Origin: Deltaproteobacteria bacterium
Lineage (GTDB): Bacteria > Desulfobacterota > Binatia > Binatales > Binataceae
Length of the DNA: 33,094 nucleotides
Direction of reading: 5' to 3'
Assembly: GCA_021801125.1 (NCBI GenBank)
Contig: JAJYYI010000017.1
Span: 1-33,094, forward strand
Part shown: one piece after another, positions 8,942 through 17,158 of the stretch
How the letters are laid out: each line of letters opens with the position of its first letter
Numbering within the stretch: position 1 is the first letter of the stretch
The notes under the pieces: model-generated
The model's database searches: none
What the model saw: the letters and a program-made list of their open reading frames with translations, nothing else
Told to the model about the DNA's origin: nothing
Position numbers and translations under genes: made by a program

Positions 8942-10291
8942 ATGCAGAACGGAGGGTCGAGTTCCTTTTTGCTTACGCATGGTAGAGTCTTCGACGGCAC
9001 GGGCAACGAACCAATCCCCGATGGCGTCGTTTGGGTCGAAGGCGATGAGCTTCGCCGGGTCGGCCCGATTGACAAGTTCAAGGACGTGCCGGACAGTGTC
9101 CCGCGTATAAATGTCGGCGGGCGATTCGTGATGCCCGGCTTGATCGAAGCACACGCGCACCTGTCCTACTGGAACGCACAAAAACTGGAAGACCTGGATA
9201 TCAAGTCGCCGGTCGAGCGCACGGCGATACGCGCGGTGTTGAACGCGCGAGTCATGCTGCGTAGCGGCTACACTGCCGCGTGCAGCTTCGGATCTCTGGG
9301 CAACGTAGACGTCGAACTACGTGACGCGATCAACGCCGGTCTGATACCCGGACCACGCTACCTGGCTTGCGGACGCGACGTTCAAGGCACCGCCGGCATG
9401 GTCGACTGGAACCCGGACTATGCAAAGCTCGGCATGGAAGGATTAGCGCTCATAGCGAATGGGCCGGAAGAGGTCCGTCAGGCGGTGCGGGCTATCCGAA
9501 AGGCATACGCGGAAACCGTCAAGCTGTACATCGACGGCGAGAACATGACGCCCCACTGCCTTCCGGGCGAATGCTCCTACACCCAGGAGGAGGTCAGCGC
9601 CGCGTGCGACGAGGCGCATCGACGCGGCCTGCGCGTGGTTACTCATTCGCGAAGCGCCGAAGCGGTGAAACTATGCGTAAGAGCCGGCGCCGATATCATC
9701 GGACACGCGAACTACCTCGATGACGAGGCGCTCGACTTATTGCGCCGCGCTTCTCATCGAACCTACGTTACGCCCGCCGTTAACTGGCAGGTCGGTCTTT
9801 ACACGAACGGCCCCAAATTTGGCGTTGACCCAAGCGCACTGGATGCGATGGGCTATCGCAAGGAACTCGAAGAAACAAAAATCAGCGTGCGGAAGATGCG
9901 CAACGCGGGCGTAAAGGTCCTGCCCGGCGGCGATTTCGGCTTCGCTTGGACCGCGCATGGGACATACGCGCGCGACCTGCAAAACTTCGTTGAACTCTTC
10001 GGCTTCACGCCCTTCGAGGTTCTGTTAGCCGCGACCCGCGACGCCGGAAAGATGATCGGCTTTGGCGGGCGAGTCGGCACGCTGGAAGCGGGCAAGTTCG
10101 CTGACCTCATTGTCGTCGACGGCGATCCGCTGACCGATATTACCGTTCTTCAGGACCACTCCAAGATCGTCGCCGTTATGAAGGGGGGCCAATTCTTCCA
10201 CAACGCGCTCAATGGGCATACGGCCGAACTGACCGAGACAGCAACGCCGGCAACCGTGCACGGCGAGCAGCAATCCGCCGCCGCGAGTTAA
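8942..10291 (+). CDS. Metal-dependent amidohydrolase, imidazolonepropionase-like family
   Basis: Amidohydrolase-superfamily TIM-barrel enzyme, probably cytoplasmic because no signal peptide is seen after the chosen start. Metal ligands visible: the HxH of GLIEAHAHLS; the lysine of AETVKLYIDGENM, likely the carboxylated bridging Lys; His in VVTHSRSAEA; His in GADIIGHANYLDD; and Asp in LPGGDFG. The C-terminal beta-sandwich return, GRVGTLEAGKFADLIVVDGDPL, is typical of the group. ATG 8942 is chosen because an AAGGGGGG run precedes it by about 10 bases; the frame is open further upstream to 8837 without family similarity. Relatives include prolidase-like X-Pro dipeptidases and enzymes acting on cyclic amides, so the substrate cannot be assigned. 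It stands alone, with long non-coding flanks on both sides. Confidence 0.88.
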   Translation: MQNGGSSSFLLTHGRVFDGTGNEPIPDGVVWVEGDELRRVGPIDKFKDVPDSVPRINVGGRFVMPGLIEAHAHLSYWNAQKLEDLDIKSPVERTAIRAVLNARVMLRSGYTAACSFGSLGNVDVELRDAINAGLIPGPRYLACGRDVQGTAGMVDWNPDYAKLGMEGLALIANGPEEVRQAVRAIRKAYAETVKLYIDGENMTPHCLPGECSYTQEEVSAACDEAHRRGLRVVTHSRSAEAVKLCVRAGADIIGHANYLDDEALDLLRRASHRTYVTPAVNWQVGLYTNGPKFGVDPSALDAMGYRKELEETKISVRKMRNAGVKVLPGGDFGFAWTAHGTYARDLQNFVELFGFTPFEVLLAATRDAGKMIGFGGRVGTLEAGKFADLIVVDGDPLTDITVLQDHSKIVAVMKGGQFFHNALNGHTAELTETATPATVHGEQQSAAAS

Positions 10292-10929
10292 ACGGTTTAC
10301 GCGTTATACGCGACACCTGGGGCCGCGCTCTTACGTTTAACGGGCGCGGTTCCAGCTAAGACCGCCATTCGAGGTGCGCGCCTGCGCAAAGGAGCAAGTC
10401 CCCCCGTGCGACCGTCCATACTGGATCTACTCGGTGCCGTTCCCGATGACTCGACGGAAGTCGCGCGCCCTTGTAACCGCCGTTGCGAAGCGTCCGGTTA
10501 TTGCCTATTTCATCGCGACATCGACGGCCCGTGGTGTCGCTCGAAGCGAGTCGAACGGGCGGACGAGAGCGCTTCAACCCGATTTGCTCGATCAAGTAGT
10601 GATTGTTCCGCCTAGCGTCGGCGAGTAATGAGATATCATCGTGGTAAGTTCGGACCGCTCGTGCTGTCGTCGCGCAGTCAAAGGAGCAAGCCGCTCAGCA
10701 GCCTGGCGAATCGCCGGATCGCGTCGAGCCGAACCGGCCATTCTTCTTCAGGCTCGAAGCACCCGTCCACGGTAGTAGAGAAACGTTAAGCAGAAACCGA
10801 CACTCTGCCCGCCAACGGATTTTTCCGGCGAGGCTTTGGTTCGTTCGCTTTCACTCCGCGAGGCGGGTTCATCGGGCGGGACGCGAAAGCCAGCGCCAAC
10901 GACTTCAGCAGCATATCCTCGCGAGCATT
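10292..10929. other. Gene-poor gap
   Basis: No recognised gene. The 12-mer CAAAGGAGCAAG occurs twice (10387-10398 and 10679-10690). The first copy contains a good Shine-Dalgarno sequence 11 bases before a GTG at 10406 that opens a 69-codon frame to 10615. Its product is Cys-rich in the middle (RPCNRRCEASGYC) and resembles nothing I know, so it is left uncalled. Confidence 0.4.
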
Positions 10930-11538
10930 CTACGGCTTTCGCGATTTCAGAGTGATTGCCTCGCCGTCGACCACGAACTTTCCGAACCCATGATGATGGA
11001 TCGTCTTGGGATTTTTCCGCGTTGGATTGATCCACGCCTTTACTACTTCGAGTATGAAGAGGTTGTACTTCTTCACGAAACCAGAGTCGACGACCTTGCA
11101 CTCGAGATTGGCGAAGCATTCGCCTATCAGCGGCGCTCCCACGCACGAAGCAGCCATCTGCGTGAGTCCCACCGCTTCGAACTTGTCGGCGTCGCGACCG
11201 GAGGAGTTGCCAATCCAAACAGCTTTGACCGCCAAGTCAACCGAAGGAATACCGATTACACATTCCTTCGTCGCTCTCAGCGCGTCGAAGCTGAAGTTGC
11301 GATCGCTCACCACGCAGGCAATCAAAGGCGGCTCGAATTCCACCATCATGTGCCACGACATCGTCATGACGTTCGGCCGGCCGTTGCGAGCGGTGGCTAA
11401 CAACGCGACGGGTCCGGGCTCGATGAGCTTGTAAACTTCGGACAGGGGCAGGTTCTTCAGGCGAGGCTTCGCTTGAGGAGCCGTTGTTCTTTCTGCTCGG
11501 GAACGCACACCCATTCGCGTGTGGCCGTGGTCTCGCAT
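10930..11538 (-). CDS. Flavin reductase-like, FMN-binding split-barrel protein
   Basis: Resembles the flavin reductase / flavoredoxin-like family, which binds FMN non-covalently in a split barrel and reduces flavin with NAD(P)H or acts as a flavoprotein. Seen: a core beginning KLIEPGPVALLATARNGRPN, the FMN-contact region VMTMSWHMMVEFEPPLIACV, then the segment ECVIGIPSVDLAVKAVWIGN. The 202 residues are normal for the family. The first roughly 20 residues are basic and lie outside the domain, so ATG 11514 is an equally good start; neither has a clear ribosome-binding site. No partner oxygenase or electron donor gene is adjacent, so its job is not revealed by context. Confidence 0.78.
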   Translation of the reverse strand: MRDHGHTRMGVRSRAERTTAPQAKPRLKNLPLSEVYKLIEPGPVALLATARNGRPNVMTMSWHMMVEFEPPLIACVVSDRNFSFDALRATKECVIGIPSVDLAVKAVWIGNSSGRDADKFEAVGLTQMAASCVGAPLIGECFANLECKVVDSGFVKKYNLFILEVVKAWINPTRKNPKTIHHHGFGKFVVDGEAITLKSRKP

Positions 11539-11595
11539 GGCGTCGTAAGTAAAGCCGCAGGATGGGGTAGTCTGGGCGGCAATGCTCGCTGCGCC

Positions 11596-11624
11596 GGCTT
11601 GTCGACACTTAGGCAGGCTTGTCG
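11596..11624. repeat. Pair of 9-bp direct repeats spaced 20 bp
   Basis: GGCTTGTCG occurs at 11596-11604 and 11616-11624, two helical turns apart, upstream of the flavin-reductase-like gene and downstream of the MepK-like gene. Spacing on the same helix face is compatible with an operator. Confidence 0.3.
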
Positions 11625-11684
11625 GCAGTCCGTTAACTCACTTGCCGGGCCGCGGCCCCAGAGCAGTCCAGCGGGCGTCCAACG

Positions 11685-12263
11685 CTACCAGTAGCGGACG
11701 CGACCCACGTCGACGTGAACGAAGTCGGATTGAGAATAATATCCTACCCCACCGCAGCGAAGCGCTACCGCGGCACGTCTCAGCGAATCCAGGGAGCGGC
11801 CGGGCACGCGAATATCCGCAGCCATCCCGTCGATATGAAGGCTATGCGCCGCCACGCCCTGACTGCGTGCATGAAGCATCGCGTTGGTCGCCGATGAGCG
11901 ATAGCCGGAAATGAGCGCGAAGGGCTGCTGTGTATCAAGCACGGAATTGAGCGCATTGAGCAAGTCGAGCAGGCGAAGATCGATCGGCTTTATCAGGTTG
12001 AGCCTGTAATCGCGCATCAGATGGTTGATTTCGCTCAGACCTTCGGAAACGTAGCGATCTTTTTCCCAGTAGACGGTTTTCAGCGATTCACCGGTGTGGA
12101 GGTTGTAAAGAGAGAGCGTGCGCGCAGGAGCTTTCATCAACGCAGCCAGAGCCGAGGTTGGTACAAGCCCGGCCGCAAGCGTCATAGCTCCGAGCCGGAT
12201 AAACCGCCGCCGGCTCGATAGGGGAGTACTGAGACGATCCTTTCGCGATAAAGCGCCTTTCAT
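11685..12263 (-). CDS. mepK: Tat-exported peptidoglycan L,D-endopeptidase, MepK/YcbK (DUF882)
   Basis: Closely follows E. coli YcbK/MepK, a zinc peptidase of the M15 type that cuts 3-3 cross-links in peptidoglycan. A twin-arginine signal is visible (SSRRRF at 16-21, then a hydrophobic run to about 40 ending ALA). Family motifs: LSLYNLHTGESLK, the LISGYRS loop, the HSLHIDGMAADIR zinc site, and FVHVDVG near the C-terminus. Length is 192 aa. The ATG at 12263 overlaps the stop of the L,D-transpeptidase by four bases (ATGA), so the two proteins are co-translated. The same neighbour pair (ldtD-mepK) occurs in E. coli. The GC-rich palindrome GGGCCGCGGCCC (11647-11658) lies just downstream. Confidence 0.92.
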   Translation of the reverse strand: MKGALSRKDRLSTPLSSRRRFIRLGAMTLAAGLVPTSALAALMKAPARTLSLYNLHTGESLKTVYWEKDRYVSEGLSEINHLMRDYRLNLIKPIDLRLLDLLNALNSVLDTQQPFALISGYRSSATNAMLHARSQGVAAHSLHIDGMAADIRVPGRSLDSLRRAAVALRCGGVGYYSQSDFVHVDVGRVRYW

Positions 12264-13294
12264 TTCAACGATGCTCCAGGGACAACGGCCGAGATGGCGC
12301 CGCGGTCGACCTGATGAGCGATTCCGTCTGCGCGCCGCGCGACCCGAGATGCCTTGGCCCAATCAATTGAATCGGTGAGCCCAGCTCGCTCGGCCATCGT
12401 TTTCAACTCTTCGTTCGGATCGGAACCCTTATGGTAGACGTCGCGGTCAACCTCGGCGAAAATCCGCCCATCGCTTAAGTTTGCCAGAAGCGCAGTTATG
12501 TACACAATGCTGCCTTGATCGCCCACCTTGACCCGTTCAAAGAGATCGGCGATTCCCTCCGGCCTTAGCCGTATACATCCGTGAGTCGTGAAATGATAGA
12601 TGCTCAGCGGCGCAATCGTGCCATGAATCAGGTAGCCGGGCATGGTCAAGTAGATTGCGAAACGGCCGAGTGGATTATCCGGCCCCGGCCCCATGCAATC
12701 TATGACGTCCTTGCCGCTACGCTCCATTTCCGCCTGAATCGATCTGGGGACTACCCAGGTGGGATCTTTCTTCATCCTCGTGACGCGGAAATCGCCAAGG
12801 CGCGTTTGCCAGCTAGGGCGTCCAAGCGCGACCGGATAGAAGCGCGTGACCGCGCCTTCGCGCATCAGGAAGAGCAAGCGCTGCGGCACGTTGACAACGA
12901 TGCCATCGTTCAAAACGGCCGGCGCGATGTGTCTGTTGTCGACGGTCAGGTTGCGTCCGCTCTTAAGACGCACGCCCGATTTTAGATCGTTTTCTTCTCG
13001 CAGGACATCGATGGGGACCCCAAAGCGCGAGCTGATATCCGCAAGCGTGTCTCCCGGCTTCACCGTGTAATCGAACTTGCTTCCGACGAGCTTCTGCGCC
13101 GCCGCTCGCGTCGCCCACAGGGGCGCTTGCACCAAGAGGTAAAGCAGTATTACCAAATAAGCTCTTGAGGCGACGGTCCTGGCGCGAGGTCTCGGAGTTG
13201 AACTCCACGACCGACCCTCGCTTATCGCACCGCTCGCTGCCTGGACCGCCCGGCGTGGTCCAGAGATGGGGCGCAACGGCTGTTTATGCGGCAT
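12260..13294 (-). CDS. LysM-containing L,D-transpeptidase (YkuD domain)
   Basis: Forms L,D cross-links (or attaches proteins) in the cell wall. Layout: basic N-terminus, one membrane/signal helix at about 43-60, a LysM peptidoglycan-binding domain at about 74-118 (DYTVKPGDTLADISSRFGVP), and a YkuD catalytic domain at about 130-275. The catalytic motif is IHGT (His224) and then HFTTHGCIRLRPEG with nucleophile Cys240; the usual SHGC is THGC here. A roughly 70-residue tail follows. ATG 13294 is preferred over 13327 because AAAAAGG lies 6 bases upstream. The gene directly precedes and overlaps mepK, pairing a 3-3 cross-link maker with a 3-3 cross-link cutter. A small basic frame overlaps its start. 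Confidence 0.9.
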   Translation of the reverse strand: MPHKQPLRPISGPRRAVQAASGAISEGRSWSSTPRPRARTVASRAYLVILLYLLVQAPLWATRAAAQKLVGSKFDYTVKPGDTLADISSRFGVPIDVLREENDLKSGVRLKSGRNLTVDNRHIAPAVLNDGIVVNVPQRLLFLMREGAVTRFYPVALGRPSWQTRLGDFRVTRMKKDPTWVVPRSIQAEMERSGKDVIDCMGPGPDNPLGRFAIYLTMPGYLIHGTIAPLSIYHFTTHGCIRLRPEGIADLFERVKVGDQGSIVYITALLANLSDGRIFAEVDRDVYHKGSDPNEELKTMAERAGLTDSIDWAKASRVARRADGIAHQVDRGAISAVVPGASLK

Positions 13295-13415
13295 GCTTAA
13301 CCTTTTTCGCCGACGTAAGCATCGCAATCCTTCGCGAGCTAACTTTTAGCTTTTGCTTCTTCTTGCGCGGCCGCGACACTCTCTCGCTCGAACGTCTCTT
13401 CCTCGCTCTTTTCAT
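13284..13415 (-). CDS. Possible 43-residue strongly basic micro-protein
   Basis: ATG 13415 opens a 43-codon frame whose TAA overlaps the start of the L,D-transpeptidase by 11 bases. About 40 percent of residues are Lys, Arg or His (it begins MKRARKRRSSER and contains RPRKKKQKLK). There is no strong ribosome-binding site. It fills the otherwise empty gap between the cyclohydrolase and the transpeptidase, and could act as a leader peptide coupling translation, a small nucleic-acid-binding protein, or be a chance frame in a purine-rich strand. I recognise no family. Confidence 0.3.
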   Translation of the reverse strand: MKRARKRRSSERVSRPRKKKQKLKVSSRRIAMLTSAKKVKHAA

Positions 13416-13496
13416 AGCCGTCAGGAAGCGCACGCATAGCGCGCTAACTTCCAAATGACGGTGCCAGATCCAATGGTAATTTTACGCCGCCGAGAC

Positions 13497-14165
13497 CTAT
13501 CGCCGCGACTTTCGCCGCGAAGTGCAGGCACGCACTCGATCGAGCAGCTGGAGTGCTTCACGCTCGAGGTCGTCCGCTTTGGAAATCAATCGCGCATGGT
13601 ACCGAGTCTTGCGATCAACGCTCAAAAGGTTCGCTCTCGCACTGCCAAGCGCGCCCCAAGCGCTCGCGTACAGTATGAGCGCCGCCGAATCAAGGTCTGC
13701 CGCAACGTCACGATATACGAATTCGGCACTATCTGCGCAAAAGCCCAGGCCCTTCAATGCCGTGCCCGCAACCTCAAGCGGGATCTCCGTAGCTTTGCGC
13801 AGCAACGCGTTGCCGCCCTGACCGGATCCCAGCACTTTACGAGCGCCCTGTTCCCGACCCCATCGACTCCTGAGGTAGGCGTTGAAGGTGAAAACGTCTT
13901 CGTCCGCCAACTCCAGCGCTCTCTCGGACGCGGTCTTCGCGGATTTGAGCCAGCGCCGGAGTTCTCGCCGCTTAAGAGTGCTGTTCTCGCGCTTGCAGGT
14001 AACCTCAAGCGTCATGATCAGCAACCCTAGCGCCAGACTCGCGCAAATCGCGTCCACGGAAACCCCGGCCGGCGTGGGTCCACGCGCAACTCGAGCGCAC
14101 AAACGCTCAACCGTTAATCTTCGGAGGGGCCGCGTGGAAGGGCGAGGCTTGCGCGCGTCAGGCAA
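13497..14165 (-). CDS. Cyclodeaminase/cyclohydrolase family protein (FTCD_C/Fch type)
   Basis: All-helical protein of the formiminotetrahydrofolate cyclodeaminase family, which also includes methenyl-THF cyclohydrolase (Fch) of methylotrophs and acetogens. Beside formate-THF ligase, the likely reaction is 10-formyl-THF to 5,10-methenyl-THF. The N-terminal signature is diverged: GPTPAGVSVDA stands where relatives have a PTPGGGS-like glycine loop, so catalytic competence is uncertain. The middle (DEDVFTFNAYL, then TEIPLEVAGTALKGLGF) follows the family pattern. The only plausible start is TTG 14165. It has no clear Shine-Dalgarno sequence and lies 15 bases after the ligase stop in the same reading frame, so it depends on termination-reinitiation or on readthrough. 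Length is 222 aa, slightly above usual. Confidence 0.78.
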   Translation of the reverse strand: MPDARKPRPSTRPLRRLTVERLCARVARGPTPAGVSVDAICASLALGLLIMTLEVTCKRENSTLKRRELRRWLKSAKTASERALELADEDVFTFNAYLRSRWGREQGARKVLGSGQGGNALLRKATEIPLEVAGTALKGLGFCADSAEFVYRDVAADLDSAALILYASAWGALGSARANLLSVDRKTRYHARLISKADDLEREALQLLDRVRACTSRRKSRR

Positions 14166-14180
14166 CCCGGAGCACCCGCG

Positions 14181-16079
14181 TCATGACAACCCGATCACGC
14201 GCCCGGTTGTCGGGTCGATATCGATATCATAGAACGCCGGCCGCGCCGGCAGCCCGGGCATTGTGCTGATTGCCCCAAGCAGAGGATACAAAAAGCCCGC
14301 CCCAACACTCGCGCGAATGTCACGGACCGGCACGATGAAACCGCTCGGCGCACCCTTGAGATTCGGGTCGTGGCTTAAACTTAGATGGGTTTTCGCTATG
14401 CAGATCGGCAGGTTGTCCAGGCCCTGGCGGGTATAGAGTTCAATTTTTCGCTCGGCCTCGGGCGAAAACTCCGCGCCTGCGCCGCCGTAGATTTCGCGCA
14501 AGATCGTCTCGATCTTCTCCCGGATGCTCATCCCAAGCGGATAGAGAAAGCGGAAATCGGGAGGGTGCTTACATGCTTCCACAACAGCGCGCCCTAAGTC
14601 GACAGCTCCGGCGCCTCCACGCGCCCAGTGGTCCGTCAACACCGCTTCCATGGCGCCGGCCGCACGGGCGATTTTTCGCACCAAATCAATTTCGACTTCA
14701 GTATCGCTGCTGAATTTGTTGATGCCTACAACCACGGGGAGCCCGAAGCGCCGCGCAATCTCGATCATCTTCACCAAGTTGCTGCAACCCTTTTCCACCA
14801 GCCCCGCGTTCTCCTGCGTGTATGCGCTTGGCAGTGGTCGACCGGCCGTCACCCGTGGCCCGCCTCCATGCATCTTGAGGGCGCGGATCGTCGCCACCAT
14901 CACTACGCAATCGGGCCTCAAGCCGCTGTACCGGCATTTGATGTTGCAGAACTTTTCCAGCCCCATGTCCGCGCCGAAGCCGGCTTCTGTGATGACATAC
15001 CCGTCCGCGCCCACCAATTTAAGCGCGATCTGGTCAGCGATAATCGAGGAGTTGCCGTGCGCGATGTTGCCAAACGGGCCGGCATGCACGAACACCGGAG
15101 TGCCTTCCAGCGTTTGCATTAGGTTCGGCATGATCGCGTCTCGCATCAACGCGCTGAGAGCGCCGGCGACACCCAGATCGTCCGCCGTAATAAAGGCCCC
15201 GTTGCGGTTGGTGCCGACCACGATGCGGCCTAGCCGCTCGCGCATGTCGCCCAGTCCCTCGGTGAGAGCGAGAATAGCCATGATCTCGCTGGCTACCGTG
15301 ATGTCAAAACCGGTGTCGCGCGCATGACCGGCCTCCTCCGGTCCATGCCCTATCGTGATCCCGCGCAGCATCCGATCGCTGGTGTCTATCACACGGCGCC
15401 AACTGATATTGCGCGGGTCGATATCCAGACGAACAAACGCGGAACGTTCTTCTTCAGTGAGTTCGTCAGGGTCGGTTTTGGCAATCCCGAGTTTTGCCAG
15501 TCGCCGCAACATCACCGGGCTGAAACGTCGCCGACCTTCTTTGTTCCGTGGACAAAGACGCTCGAACAGGTCACGGTCCGAAAGCACCTGCTCATGGAAA
15601 ACGCGCGCATCGATAGCCGCAGCCAGCAAATTATTCGCGGCGGTGATTGCATGGATGTCGCCGGTGAGATGGAGGTTAAGCTCCTCCATCGGGATGACCT
15701 GGCTATACCCGCCGCCGGCCGCGCCTCCTTTGATGCCGAAGGTGGGACCCTGACTGGGTTGCCTCACACAGGTAAAAACCTTTTTGCCGAGATGCGCACC
15801 TAGCGCCTGACTAAGTCCAACCGTCGTCGTCGTTTTACCCTCGCCCAAGGGCGTCGGCGTGAGCGCCGTGACAACAACGTAGTTGCCGTTGGGCACGCTT
15901 TCGAGACGCTCGCGAATGGAAAGGCGCACCTTGGCCTTGTTCTGACCGTAAGGGATCAGTTCATCCGGCAGTATTCCACATTCACCAGCCAGTTCTTCGA
16001 TCGGCAGCGGCGTAGCAAGCTGCGCTATCTCGATATCGCTTGGCACCGGGTCGAGGATCTTCTTGAGCTTGTGCGGCAT
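14181..16079 (-). CDS. fhs: Formate--tetrahydrofolate ligase
   Basis: Joins formate to THF with ATP to give 10-formyl-THF. The nucleotide-binding segment [16 protein letters not shown] is at about 71-86. Other family landmarks are [22 protein letters not shown] (cut short here to mark position), [18 protein letters not shown], the [13 protein letters not shown] stretch and [13 protein letters not shown]. At 632 aa it is longer than the roughly 555-aa form common in acetogens. The extra length lies mainly in the N-terminus and an insertion around 180-215, which recalls the C-terminal domain of eukaryotic C1-THF synthase. The start is ATG 16079 with GAGAGGAAG about 10 bases upstream. The cyclohydrolase-like gene follows directly. 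The pair suggests formate assimilation or C1 exchange rather than a full acetogenic pathway, because no other pathway gene is in view. Confidence 0.95.
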   Translation of the reverse strand: MPHKLKKILDPVPSDIEIAQLATPLPIEELAGECGILPDELIPYGQNKAKVRLSIRERLESVPNGNYVVVTALTPTPLGEGKTTTTVGLSQALGAHLGKKVFTCVRQPSQGPTFGIKGGAAGGGYSQVIPMEELNLHLTGDIHAITAANNLLAAAIDARVFHEQVLSDRDLFERLCPRNKEGRRRFSPVMLRRLAKLGIAKTDPDELTEEERSAFVRLDIDPRNISWRRVIDTSDRMLRGITIGHGPEEAGHARDTGFDITVASEIMAILALTEGLGDMRERLGRIVVGTNRNGAFITADDLGVAGALSALMRDAIMPNLMQTLEGTPVFVHAGPFGNIAHGNSSIIADQIALKLVGADGYVITEAGFGADMGLEKFCNIKCRYSGLRPDCVVMVATIRALKMHGGGPRVTAGRPLPSAYTQENAGLVEKGCSNLVKMIEIARRFGLPVVVGINKFSSDTEVEIDLVRKIARAAGAMEAVLTDHWARGGAGAVDLGRAVVEACKHPPDFRFLYPLGMSIREKIETILREIYGGAGAEFSPEAERKIELYTRQGLDNLPICIAKTHLSLSHDPNLKGAPSGFIVPVRDIRASVGAGFLYPLLGAISTMPGLPARPAFYDIDIDPTTGRVIGLS

Positions 16080-16473
16080 CGAAACGACTTCCTCTCAGCC
16101 TTCACAACGAGAAAGCATTCAGCCAATACCGCCTATCGAAGCAAAACGGCCATTGTGCTGTACCAAGGTCTAATCCGCGTGTCACAGGTGCATCCCGCGC
16201 ATATAGTACAACAGCCTCGCGATGCTTGCGACGAAGGTGGCGGAATATTCGTAGTCGCGTGTTGTCACTCCGGGGAAAGCCTGCTCCCCAGAGATGCATC
16301 TTCCCGCCCGTGAGCGTACAGGTCGAATCTTTTACTCTTCGGTCGAAAACGGTGCCAGTGCCGTGCAGACCGGGTGCTCGCCGGTGGAGCGGTAGCGAAA
16401 GTTAAGATTACGGAAAAATTCGCTGTAGCCGAGGCTGCGCTGTAGATGATTAGCGGGCGCTTGAGCGCTGTCC

Positions 16474-16500
16474 GTACTCACTCGAATCTCGTACTCACTC
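16474..16500. repeat. Tandem 10-bp direct repeat with 17-bp period
   Basis: GTACTCACTC occurs at 16474-16483 and 16491-16500. Each copy is followed by a related AAT-containing spacer. The region is otherwise empty. Confidence 0.3.
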
Positions 16501-16801
16501 AAATTAAGGATGGCGAAATTCGCTCGATACGACCAGGGCCGGAGCCTTGGCGCCCCCCAACGCGCAAGGGCGGTCAATCAAGTGCGAACGCGGAGTTTCT
16601 GGACTTTTCTCATCATCGCCGGCGTGAGTATTTGTAACCAAGACAACGACCTTCGGGGTTCAACGTCCTCTTAGATTAAAATAGATGCAACAAAAATTTC
16701 TCTCACTTAATTTGCCTGTGAAACACCGGCCATCGCTAGAGCACCAGCGCTGTCGAAGGCCGATCTCACAACCATCCTTTTGACCCTTCGCCGCACCGCC
16801 T

Positions 16802-17059
16802 CTAACCATTGGGCTGCACCTGCGAGACTCGGACCTTCGCGAGAGGCGGCGGCCTGTCGCCAGCGATGAGCGTCACATTTTCTTGCCACTCAGGCTCCTC
16901 ACCAGGTCGGATGGCCACGGATACAACCTCGTGTTCGCGCGGCCAAGCGACGACATACTTGATACTTGCGCCCCGCGCCGGTCGCATCGTTGCACAGTCC
17001 GGCCAGAGCTGCAGCCACTGCCCCCACAAGCTCTAATGTCGCTCGCCGCCTGGTGCCAT
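16802..17059 (-). pseudogene. Doubtful small reading frame with an amber codon near its start
   Basis: From ATG 17059 the minus strand reads 8 codons, an in-frame TAG (17033-17035), then 76 further codons to a stop at 16802. The second part has a protein-like composition (for example YVVAWPREHEVVSVAIRPGEE) and could start at TTG 17029 just after the amber. No family is recognised and no good ribosome-binding site is seen. It may be a decayed gene, a real short gene starting downstream, or noise. Confidence 0.2.
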
Positions 17060-17091
17060 AATCTGTAGCCAGAGGGCGCAGGCAGGCGTCA

Positions 17092-17120
17092 TTGACACCT
17101 CACAGGCCTACGGCTAGTAT
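17092..17120 (+). promoter_or_regulatory. Sigma-70-like promoter of the ribbon-helix-helix gene
   Basis: A perfect -35 box TTGACA (17092-17097), a 17-bp spacer and TAGTAT (17115-17120, 4 of 6 consensus) place transcription start near 17127. An AGGAGG sequence follows at 17137-17142. Confidence 0.6.
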
Positions 17121-17158
17121 TCATTTACTCCTGAATAGGAGGCCAAACATAACTTACC

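Larger units (their letters stand above)
16080..17158. other. 1.08-kb gene-poor region
   Basis: No confident gene. The segment from about 16660 to 16720 is visibly AT-rich compared with the surroundings. It holds a 17-bp-period direct repeat (16474-16500), a doubtful amber-interrupted minus-strand frame (16802-17059) and the promoter of the downstream ribbon-helix-helix gene. A minus-strand frame at 16332-16577 encodes 81 residues that I do not recognise, with no ribosome-binding site. Confidence 0.45.

Noticed and set aside
14650-15327. 225-codon plus-strand frame opposite fhs
   Set aside because: Antisense to a well-conserved enzyme, low-complexity Ser/Pro/Arg composition.
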